NCBI RefSeq assembly: GCF_020215705.1
Contig: NZ_JAIWNB010000035.1
Coordinates: 1-64,000, forward strand
Origin: Nonomuraea aurantiaca
GTDB lineage: Bacteria; Actinomycetota; Actinomycetes; Streptosporangiales; Streptosporangiaceae
DNA: 64,000 nucleotides
Direction of reading: 5' to 3'
The translations under genes and the position numbers were made by a program. Shown in pieces: positions 33,593-40,590 of the stretch. The notes beneath the pieces are model-generated. The model saw only the letters and a program-made list of their open reading frames with translations. It searched no databases and had not been told where the DNA came from. How positions within the stretch are numbered: the first letter of the stretch is position 1; every line of letters begins with the position of its first letter.

Positions 33593-34255
33593 ATGAACGC
33601 AGATCCCGGCGAGTTCCTCTCCATGCTCACAGCCGACGAGGTCGAGGAAATGCGCGCCGCGGGCCGCCCGCGCAGGTGGGAACGCGGCACGACCGTGATG
33701 AGCGAGGGCGACACCTCCGACTGGGTGCTCGTCCTGACCGAGGGCCGGGTGAAGGTCTCCTCGCACACGAGCAGCGGCACCGAGGTGGTGCTGGCCGTAC
33801 GCGGGCCGGGCGGCCTGCTCGGGGAGATGTCGGCCATCGACGGCTCGCCGCGTTCGGCCACGGTCACCGCGCTGGAGCCGATCGCGGGCATCGTGGTCCG
33901 CGACTTCCCGGCGTTCCTCCAGGCTCACGGGCGCATCGCCGTACTGCTCATGCAGCTCGTCACGGGACGGCTGCGCGACGCGGACCGCAAGCGGATCGAG
34001 TACGGGGCGTTCGACACCACGGGCCGGGTGGCGACCAGGCTGATCGAGCTGGCCGAGCGCTACGGCGAGAAGACCAACAGCGGCGTACGCGTGGCGCTGC
34101 CGCTCTCCCAGGACGAGCTGGCCGGGTGGACCGGGGCCTCGCGCGAGGCGGTCAGCAAGGCGCTGCGGCTGCTGCGGGACCGCGGGCTGATCGAGACCGG
34201 GCGGCGGCGCGTGGTGATCCACGATCTTGACGGGCTGCGCAAGCGGGCCAGATAG
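33593..34255 (+). CDS. Crp/Fnr family transcriptional regulator
   Basis: A 220-residue regulator. The N-terminal cyclic-nucleotide domain has a phosphate-binding cassette GLLGEMSAIDGSPRSATV, which keeps the Glu and the Arg-Ser that contact cAMP. A long helix (about 105-140) joins it to a C-terminal winged helix (LPLSQDELAGWTGASREAVS). The recognition helix carries TGASREAVSKALRLL. CATAAT lies 6 bases before the ATG, so the message may be leaderless. Placed after a membrane cyclase, it is probably that enzyme's receptor. It is not the main Crp by any evidence here. Confidence 0.9.
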   Translation: MNADPGEFLSMLTADEVEEMRAAGRPRRWERGTTVMSEGDTSDWVLVLTEGRVKVSSHTSSGTEVVLAVRGPGGLLGEMSAIDGSPRSATVTALEPIAGIVVRDFPAFLQAHGRIAVLLMQLVTGRLRDADRKRIEYGAFDTTGRVATRLIELAERYGEKTNSGVRVALPLSQDELAGWTGASREAVSKALRLLRDRGLIETGRRRVVIHDLDGLRKRAR

Positions 34256-34271
34256 CCCTGCCGACAAATCG

Positions 34272-34293
34272 GACGTACGTCGTACGTCATAGT
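34272..34293 (+). promoter_or_regulatory. Palindromic operator and -10 of the first DHA2 exporter gene
   Basis: GACGTACG (34272-34279) and CGTACGTC (34281-34288) are perfect 8-base arms around one central base. The -10 CATAGT (34288-34293) abuts the repeat and the ATG follows 7 bases later, so a bound repressor would cover the promoter. The core GTACGTCGTA also occurs, inverted, in the operator at 37196-37244. Confidence 0.6.
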
Positions 34294-34300
34294 GGACGGC

Positions 34301-35731
34301 ATGCCCCTCGCCGCCTACGACGACCGCCTCCGCTACGCCTGGCGCGTCTGCTCGGTCACCAGCCTCGGCCTCGTCCTCATCGGTATCGCGGGCAGTACCC
34401 TGAACGTCGCCCTGCCCACGGTGGTCCGGCACTTCCACGCGAGCCCGTTCGAATCCGGCTGGATCCTGCTGGCCTTCCTGCTGGTCAACACGGCCAGCCT
34501 GGTGTTCTTCGGCCGGGTGGCGGACCTGCTGGGGCGGCGGGAGATCTATCTGGCCGGGTTCGCACTGTTCACCGTGGCCTCGCTGCTGGCCGGGCTGTCG
34601 CCGGGCGTGTGGTTCCTGGTCGCGATGCGCGTGCTGCAGGCGGTCGGCGCGGCGATGATCCTGGCCAACGGCACGGTCATCATCACCGACGCGTTCCCGC
34701 CCGACCGGCTCAGCCAGGGCATGGGCGTCTACATCGGCACCCTCTCCGTGGCCCAGCTCGCCGGGCCGACACTGGGCGGGCTCATCGCGGACACGGCCGG
34801 CTGGCAGTGGATCTTCTGGGTGAACGTACCGGCCGGCCTGCTCGCCTTCGGCTGGGGCGCGGTGATCCTGCGAAAGATGCCCCGGGGCCCCCGCGAACCG
34901 GTGGACGCGCTGGGCAACGCCCTGGTGTTCGCCGCGCTCTCGGCCATCCTCATCGCCCTGTCCGAGGCGGGCTCCGCCGGGCTGTCGAGCCCCGCCGTGC
35001 TGACGGGGGCGGCGGTGTTCGCGGTGCTGGTGCCACTGATCGCGCTGGTGGAGCGGCGGGCCGCGCATCCGGTGCTCGACCTGCGGCTGTTCGGGGAGCG
35101 GCTGCTGGCCTTCGCCAACCTGGCCTCGTTCTGCAACGCGCTGGCCCGCTCGGCGCTGATCCTGGTCGTGGCGCTGTACTTCCAGGCGGCCAGGGGCGTG
35201 GACGCCTTCACGGCCGGGCTGAGCGTGCTGCCGGTGCCGGTCGGCATGGCGGTGGCCTCGCCCCTGGTGGGCTCGCTGAAGATCTCCCCATATGTCGTGG
35301 CGATCGGCGGCTCGCTGATGAGCGCCGTGGGGCTCGGCACACTGATGCTGACGGCGGACCCGGCCACGCCGTACTGGATCATCGGGATCGGCCTGTTCGT
35401 GGCCGGCTGCGGGAGCGGCACCTTCCTGACCGGCAACACCACGCAGGTCATGCGGGCGCTGCCGAGCGGCAGCCTGGGGGTGGTCAACGGTTTCCGGGTG
35501 ATGATCATGAACATGGGGATCGTGATCAGCGTGGGCGTGTCGCTGAGCGTCCTGGCCGGCTCGGTGGGACCGGCCGAACGGGCCCAGGTGTACGCGGGGA
35601 CGCTGGCCAAGCTGTCGCCGGTGGCGGTGGGGCAGGTGATGCACGGGTTCGAGCGGACGTACGCGATGCTGTTCGCCGTCGCCCTGACGGGCACCTTGTT
35701 CGCCGCACTGGCCCGGCCACGACCGTCGTGA
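34301..35731 (+). CDS. MFS transporter, DHA2 (14-helix drug:H+ antiporter) family
   Basis: A 476-residue inner-membrane exporter with 14 predicted helices. Motif A appears as GRVADLLGRREIYLAG, the DHA2 motif C region as GPTLGGLIADTAGWQWIFWVNVPAG, and the early GSTLNVALPTV is the D1-type motif. The substrate is unknown; multidrug export is the family norm. ATG at 34301 is preferred to a GTG nine bases upstream because of the -10 spacing (7 bases). Regulation probably by a repressor at the palindrome just upstream. Confidence 0.9.
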   Translation: MPLAAYDDRLRYAWRVCSVTSLGLVLIGIAGSTLNVALPTVVRHFHASPFESGWILLAFLLVNTASLVFFGRVADLLGRREIYLAGFALFTVASLLAGLSPGVWFLVAMRVLQAVGAAMILANGTVIITDAFPPDRLSQGMGVYIGTLSVAQLAGPTLGGLIADTAGWQWIFWVNVPAGLLAFGWGAVILRKMPRGPREPVDALGNALVFAALSAILIALSEAGSAGLSSPAVLTGAAVFAVLVPLIALVERRAAHPVLDLRLFGERLLAFANLASFCNALARSALILVVALYFQAARGVDAFTAGLSVLPVPVGMAVASPLVGSLKISPYVVAIGGSLMSAVGLGTLMLTADPATPYWIIGIGLFVAGCGSGTFLTGNTTQVMRALPSGSLGVVNGFRVMIMNMGIVISVGVSLSVLAGSVGPAERAQVYAGTLAKLSPVAVGQVMHGFERTYAMLFAVALTGTLFAALARPRPS

Positions 35732-35770
35732 CGATCGGCTTCCAGGCGCTCGGGAGCGCGAGCAGCGGCC

Positions 35771-36520
35771 TCAGCCGAAAGCCGCGGCCAGCCTCGGCTC
35801 CACGTCGCGGTAGCGGCTGACCGGGATCAGATGGACGCCGTCGAAGGCGCCCGAGTCGCGGATGGCCAGGACCTGCTCGCAGGCCGCGTCCACGCCCGCC
35901 ATGCGGTCGGCCGCCACCGCGTGGATCAGCCGGTCGGGGATGGCGATGTCGGGGATCGCCGCGGCCAGAGTGCGGGCGTGGCGCTCGCTGGCCAGCACCA
36001 TCACCCCCGCGTAGACCGGCACGTCGACCTGGTTGGCCTCGCGCCAGCGCAGCAGGGCCTCCACAGAGAAGCCGACCTGGAGGAACAGGAAGTCGGCCGC
36101 GCGCTTCCAGGCAGGCAGGGGACGCAGCCCGGCCGCCGCGCCGACGCGGAACCCGCCGTCGAAGTTCCTGGCCTCCTCGATCATCGAGCGGACGGTCAGG
36201 TCGCTGGTCCGGATGCCGCTCGCCGGCTTGTCACCGTAGACGAACAGGAACTGGTCGACCCCGTAGGCCGCGGCCGTCAGCAGGTCGCGCTGGAAGCCGA
36301 GCAGATTGCGGTCGCGGGAGTTGAGGCAGGCGATGCTCCGCCCGCCCATCGCCTCGACCTCGTGCGCGACTGCCACGCTGGACACGGTCGCCCGGCCGAT
36401 GTGGTTGTCGGGAATGAGGAACGAGTGGGCGATCTTGCTCATCGTGCCGATCTGGTGCCGGACGTGCTTCAGGTCCGGCGTGGTGGGCGGCTCGATCTCG
36501 CAGACCAGCTCGAAAGTCAT
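35771..36520 (-). CDS. Methylenetetrahydrofolate reductase-like protein
   Basis: A 249-residue TIM-barrel protein of the MetF family (normally about 290 residues). Recognisable are FELVCEIEPPTTPDL at the start, ACLNSRDRNLLGFQRDLL and FLFVYGDKP, the flavin and folate-binding stretches. True MetF roles in methionine synthesis are possible, but the short length and position behind a TetR gene beside drug exporters suggest a specialised C1 or flavin function. ATG at 36520 has AGGG upstream and lies 10 bases after the tetR stop, so the two form an operon. Confidence 0.8.
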   Translation of the reverse strand: MTFELVCEIEPPTTPDLKHVRHQIGTMSKIAHSFLIPDNHIGRATVSSVAVAHEVEAMGGRSIACLNSRDRNLLGFQRDLLTAAAYGVDQFLFVYGDKPASGIRTSDLTVRSMIEEARNFDGGFRVGAAAGLRPLPAWKRAADFLFLQVGFSVEALLRWREANQVDVPVYAGVMVLASERHARTLAAAIPDIAIPDRLIHAVAADRMAGVDAACEQVLAIRDSGAFDGVHLIPVSRYRDVEPRLAAAFG

Positions 36521-36530
36521 GCCGAGCACC

Positions 36531-37184
36531 CTAACGCCTGGCCGCCAAGGCCTCCACGCCGCTGATGACCAGGTCCACGCCGAACGAGTCGTAGAAGCCG
36601 GCCGTCATCCCCTCGACCATCGGGCCCGCCATCTCCACCAGGTTCGGGTACTGGTCCGCCGGCAGTGACTCCAGGCCCAGGCGCTTCACCCGGACGATCT
36701 CGGCGATCTCCTCCGAGGTGTGGCGGGAGCGGAAGTGGACCGGGGCGTCGGCGATGGAGATGGCGCTCTGCAGCAGGTATTTGGAGATCAGACAGCACTC
36801 CTCCACCGTGAACCCCGCCGCCCGCGCCAGCCCCAGCGCCAGGTCCCAGACCGCCAGGAAGCTGGGCACGGCGCCCTGGTCCACCTGCTCCAGCACGCTC
36901 TTCGCGCACGGGTGGGCGCGCAGGACCCTGATCAGGCCCTCGACCAGCTCCCGTAGCCGGTCGGGCCACGGGCGGTCGTCGTCGGCCTTGATGCCGAAGC
37001 CCAGGATCAGGTGATCCGCCATGCCGACGAGCAGCTGGTCCTTGTTCTTGAAGTGCCAGTAGAGGGCCATCGGCGTCACGCCCAGGTCGGCCGCCAGGCG
37101 CCTGATCGTCACGGTGTCGAGCCCTTCGGCGTCACCGATCTCCAGGGCCCGCTCGACGATGGCCGCCGCGGTCAGTTTTCCCAT
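36531..37184 (-). CDS. TetR family transcriptional regulator
   Basis: A 217-residue repressor. The helix-turn-helix is TIRRLAADLGVTPMALYWHF, followed by KNKDQLLVGMADHL. The C-terminal ligand domain (about 65-217) resembles TetR_C of the tetracycline-repressor type. The start is ATG 37184 (or the GTG just before); TATAGT at 37196-37201 lies just upstream, so the message is probably leaderless. It is divergent from a DHA2 exporter gene with a large palindrome between them, the classic repressor-pump arrangement. Confidence 0.9.
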   Translation of the reverse strand: MGKLTAAAIVERALEIGDAEGLDTVTIRRLAADLGVTPMALYWHFKNKDQLLVGMADHLILGFGIKADDDRPWPDRLRELVEGLIRVLRAHPCAKSVLEQVDQGAVPSFLAVWDLALGLARAAGFTVEECCLISKYLLQSAISIADAPVHFRSRHTSEEIAEIVRVKRLGLESLPADQYPNLVEMAGPMVEGMTAGFYDSFGVDLVISGVEALAARR

Positions 37185-37195
37185 CACGGTTGACA

Positions 37196-37244
37196 ACTAT
37201 ACGACGTACAAGTTCACTATACGACGTACAAGTACGGCGTATAG
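37196..37244. promoter_or_regulatory. TetR operator cluster between tetR and the second DHA2 exporter
   Basis: ACTATACGACGTACAAGT occurs twice in direct repeat (37196-37213 and 37216-37233, 20-base period). The second copy continues to form a 28-base palindrome (37217-37244) with CTATACG/CGTATAG outer arms and CGTAC/GTACG inner arms, 24 of 28 positions symmetric. The first copy covers the tetR -10 and the palindrome ends at the exporter's ribosome site, so one repressor could shut both genes. Confidence 0.8.
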
Positions 37245-37253
37245 GAGACGAAT

Positions 37254-38678
37254 ATGGACCGGCGCTGGTGGGCGCTCACCGCGGTGACGCTCGGCACCTT
37301 CATGACCTATCTCGACAACAACCTGGCGAACGTCGCGCTGCCGACGATCCAGCGGGAGCTCGGGCTGACGATCTCCGGCCTGGAGTGGATCGTGAGCGGC
37401 TACATCTTGGTGTTCGCCGGGCTCATGCTGGTCGGCGGCAGGCTGGCCGACGTGTTCGGCGCCCGGCGGGTGTTCGCGACCGGATTGGTGATCTTCACGC
37501 TGTCGTCCCTCGCCGCCGGGCTGGCCACCGACGGCACCATGCTGATCGCCGCCCGCGCCGTGCAGGGGTTCGGCGCGGCCATGCTCACGCCTACGGCGCT
37601 CTCGCTGCTGACGCAGATCTTCCCCGACCCGGGCGAGCGCGGGCGGGCGGTGGGCATCTGGAGCGCCTCCGGCGCCCTGTCGATGGCGCTCGGCCCGGCG
37701 GCCGGCGGCTTCATCAGCGAGCGGCTGCACTGGGGCTGGATCTACCTGATCAACGTGCCGATCGGACTGGTGACGCTCGGTCTCGCGCTCTGGGCCGTCC
37801 GTCCCGCCTTCACCCGGGTACGGCGCGGCCTCGACCTCCCGGGCCTGGCCGCCTCGGCGCTCGCGCTGTTCGCCCTCACCTACGGGTTGATCGAGGGCGA
37901 CGGCGCCGGCTGGACCTCGCCGGAGATCCTGACCGCCTTCGGTGTCGCGCTCGCGGCGGCGCTGGCGTTCCTGCTCGTCGAGGCGCGGTCCGCCGAGCCG
38001 ATGATCGACCTGTCACTGTTCAGGGCGAGGATGTTCAGCGGCGGCCTGATCACCATGGGCATCTGGTCGTTCGGCGTGTTCGGCATCTACTTCTTCAGCG
38101 CTCTCTGGCTGCAGAACGTGCTCGCCTTCTCCCCTACCGAGGCCGGCGCCGCGTTCGTGCCGATGGCCCTGGTCATGGCGGTCATGGCGATCCTGTCGCA
38201 GCGGGTCAGCGCGCGGCTGGGCATCGGCCCGACCGTCGCGCTCGGCATGGCGCTGATGGGCGGCGCCCTGTTCATGATCTCCGGGATCGGCGCCGACGGC
38301 GGCTACGGTGACGTGCTGCCCTGGTTCCTGGTGTACGGCCTGGGCGGCGGCCTGCTGGTGCCCCTGACCGCGGCGATCCTCTCCGGCATGCCCCAGGGCC
38401 GCTCGGGAGTCGCCTCTGGGGTGCTGAACGTCTCGCGCGAGGTGTTCGGGCTGCTCGGCATCACCGTCCTGGGCGCGGTGCTGAGCTCCAGGCAGAGCGC
38501 CAGTGACCGGCCGCCGCTGGCCGCCTTCCTCGACGCCTACCAGTTCACGCTGGTGCTGGCGGCCGTGCTCGTGCTGACGGCGATCCCGGTCAGCCTGTAC
38601 GCCCTGCGCACCCAACGTACGAGCGGCCAGGTGAACCAGCCGCGACCCGAGCGGCACGAGCAGACGACCGCCGCCTAA
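37254..38678 (+). CDS. MFS transporter, DHA2 (EmrB-like) family
   Basis: A 474-residue exporter with 14 predicted helices. It starts MDRRWWALTAVTLGTFMTYL with DNNLANVALPTI, the D1 motif, and contains GGRLADVFGARRVFATG (motif A) and GPAAGGFISERLHWGWIYLINVPIG (motif C region). AGGAGA precedes the ATG. Divergent from tetR and under its operator; drug or signal export is inferred. The stop overlaps the convergent ABC gene by 4 bases. Confidence 0.92.
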   Translation: MDRRWWALTAVTLGTFMTYLDNNLANVALPTIQRELGLTISGLEWIVSGYILVFAGLMLVGGRLADVFGARRVFATGLVIFTLSSLAAGLATDGTMLIAARAVQGFGAAMLTPTALSLLTQIFPDPGERGRAVGIWSASGALSMALGPAAGGFISERLHWGWIYLINVPIGLVTLGLALWAVRPAFTRVRRGLDLPGLAASALALFALTYGLIEGDGAGWTSPEILTAFGVALAAALAFLLVEARSAEPMIDLSLFRARMFSGGLITMGIWSFGVFGIYFFSALWLQNVLAFSPTEAGAAFVPMALVMAVMAILSQRVSARLGIGPTVALGMALMGGALFMISGIGADGGYGDVLPWFLVYGLGGGLLVPLTAAILSGMPQGRSGVASGVLNVSREVFGLLGITVLGAVLSSRQSASDRPPLAAFLDAYQFTLVLAAVLVLTAIPVSLYALRTQRTSGQVNQPRPERHEQTTAA

Positions 38679-40552
38679 GCGGCCCCGACGGTGGCGGGCT
38701 CGTCGAACTGGGTGCGGTACAGCTCCTCGTAGCGCCCCCCGGCGGCGAGCAGCTCGGTGTGCGTACCCCGCTCGACCACCCGCCCGTCCTCGATCACCAG
38801 GATGACGTCGGCGGCGCGGATCGTGGAGAGGCGGTGCGCGATCACCACGGCGGTCCTGCCCTGCAGAGCCTCGCCCAGCGCCTCCTGCACGGCCGCCTCC
38901 GAGGTGGAGTCGAGCGCCGCGGTGGCCTCGTCCAGGATCACCACCCTGGGCCTGGCCAGCAGCAGCCGGGCGATCGTCAGCCGCTGGCGCTCGCCGCCCG
39001 ACAGCCGGTAACCGCGCTCCCCGACCACGGTGTCGAGACCGTCGGGCAGGGACTCGATGAGCGTGGCCAGCCGGGCCCGGCCGAGCACCTCCCAGAGCTC
39101 CGTCTCATCGGCCTCGGGCCGGGCGAGCAGCAGGTTGGCCCTGATCGTCTCGTGGAACAGGTGCCCGTCCTGGGTCACCATGCCGAGCGTGTCGCGGATC
39201 GAGTCGGCGGTCAGGTCGCGTACGTCCACGCCGCCGATCCGCACCGACCCCGAGTCGGCGTCGTACAGCCTCGGCAGGAGCTGGGCGATCGTCGACTTGC
39301 CCGCGCCCGAGGAGCCGACGAGGGCGACCATCTGGCCCGGCTCGGCCGTGAAGGAGACGCCGTGCAGCACCTCGACCCCGCCGCGCGAGTCGAGGACGGC
39401 GACCTCCTCCAGCGAGGCGAGCGAGACCTTGTCGGCCGCGGGGTAGGCGAAATGCACGTCGTCGAACTCCACGGAGACCGGCCCATCGGGGACCTGGACC
39501 GCGCCCGGCCGCTCCTTGATGAGCGGTTCGAGATCGAGCACCTCGAAGACCCGCTCGAAGCTGACCAGCGCGCTCATCACGTCCACTCGGGCGCTGGCCA
39601 GGGCGGTCAGCGGCGTGTAGAGGCGGGTGAGCAGCAGGGCCAGGGCCACGACCGAGCCGGGGTCGAGCTGGTCGCGCAAGGCGTAGAAGCCGCCGAGACC
39701 GTACACGAGGGCCAGGGCCAGCGCGGACACCAGGGTGAGCGCGGTGACGAAGACCGACTGGGTCATGGCCGTGCGCACGCCGATGTCACGCACCCGCTTC
39801 GCCCGCGCGGCGAACTCCGCCGACTCGCGGGCGGGCCGGCCGAACAGCTTCACCAGCGTCGCTCCGGGCGCGGAGAAGCGCTCGGTCATCTGCGTGCCCA
39901 TGGCCGCGTTGTGGTCGGCCGCCTCACGCCGCAGCCGGGCGATCCTGGAGCCCATCCGGCGCGCGGGCAGGACGAACACCGGCAGCAGCAACAGCGCGAG
40001 CAGCGTGATCTGCCAGGAGATCCCGATCATCACGATGAGGGTCAGCACGAGCGTCACGATGTTGCCCGCCACGCTGGACAGGGTGTCGGTGAAGGCGCGC
40101 TGCGCGCCGATCACGTCGTTGTTCAACCGGCTGACCAGGGCGCCCGTGCGGGTCCTGGTGAAGAAGGCGATCGGCATCCGCTGGACGTGGTCGAAGACCG
40201 CCGTACGCAGGTCGAGGATCAGTCCTTCGCCGAGCCCCGCCGACAGCCATCTGGTCACCAGGCCGAGCCCGGCCTCCGCCAGGGCGAGGACCGCGATCAA
40301 CCCCGCCAGCCCGGCCACGATGCCGAACGCCTCACCCTTGACGATCGCGTCGACGACCCGGCCCGCGAGGACCGGCGCGACCACCGCCAAGGCCGCCATC
40401 ACCACGCTTAACACCAGGAAGAGCGTCACCCTTCGCCGGTGTGGCCGGGCGAAGGCGCCGATGCGACGGAGCGTCGCCCTGGACAGCGGGCGGCGCTCCG
40501 TCTGGTTGTTCATCGAGTACAGCTGATGCCAGGCGGTCATTTCCATGCTCAT
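38675..40552 (-). CDS. ABC exporter, fused permease and ATPase
   Basis: A 625-residue half-transporter that must dimerise. Six transmembrane helices occupy about 35-330. The ATPase has Walker A LVGSSGAGKST (Lys419), signature LSGGERQRL and Walker B VVILDEATAALD, with the H-loop in VVIAHRLST. It resembles MsbA/LmrA-type lipid or drug exporters. The ATG at 40552 lies 7 bases after a -10, giving a leaderless message from a MerR-type promoter. The 3' end overlaps the convergent exporter gene by 4 bases. Confidence 0.93.
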   Translation of the reverse strand: MSMEMTAWHQLYSMNNQTERRPLSRATLRRIGAFARPHRRRVTLFLVLSVVMAALAVVAPVLAGRVVDAIVKGEAFGIVAGLAGLIAVLALAEAGLGLVTRWLSAGLGEGLILDLRTAVFDHVQRMPIAFFTRTRTGALVSRLNNDVIGAQRAFTDTLSSVAGNIVTLVLTLIVMIGISWQITLLALLLLPVFVLPARRMGSRIARLRREAADHNAAMGTQMTERFSAPGATLVKLFGRPARESAEFAARAKRVRDIGVRTAMTQSVFVTALTLVSALALALVYGLGGFYALRDQLDPGSVVALALLLTRLYTPLTALASARVDVMSALVSFERVFEVLDLEPLIKERPGAVQVPDGPVSVEFDDVHFAYPAADKVSLASLEEVAVLDSRGGVEVLHGVSFTAEPGQMVALVGSSGAGKSTIAQLLPRLYDADSGSVRIGGVDVRDLTADSIRDTLGMVTQDGHLFHETIRANLLLARPEADETELWEVLGRARLATLIESLPDGLDTVVGERGYRLSGGERQRLTIARLLLARPRVVILDEATAALDSTSEAAVQEALGEALQGRTAVVIAHRLSTIRAADVILVIEDGRVVERGTHTELLAAGGRYEELYRTQFDEPATVGAA

Positions 40553-40559
40553 GCATGGC

Positions 40560-40590
40560 AGCCTAGGACCTCAACTTAACTTCAGGTCAA
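40560..40590 (-). promoter_or_regulatory. MerR/SoxR-type promoter of the ABC exporter
   Basis: On the minus strand -35 TTGACC (forward 40585-40590) and -10 TAGGCT (forward 40560-40565) are 19 bases apart, the overlong spacer typical of MerR-activated promoters. The spacer carries the inverted repeat ACCTCAACTTAACTTCAGGT (40568-40587), which matches 18 of 20 positions of the SoxR-type site ACCTCAAGTTAACTTGAGGT. The -35 overlaps the phoX-like stop codon. Confidence 0.75.

Noticed and set aside
33557..35644. 695-codon minus-strand frame over the Crp and exporter genes
   Set aside because: Covers two well-defined plus-strand genes; composition rich in His, Arg and Gln is typical of antisense frames here.
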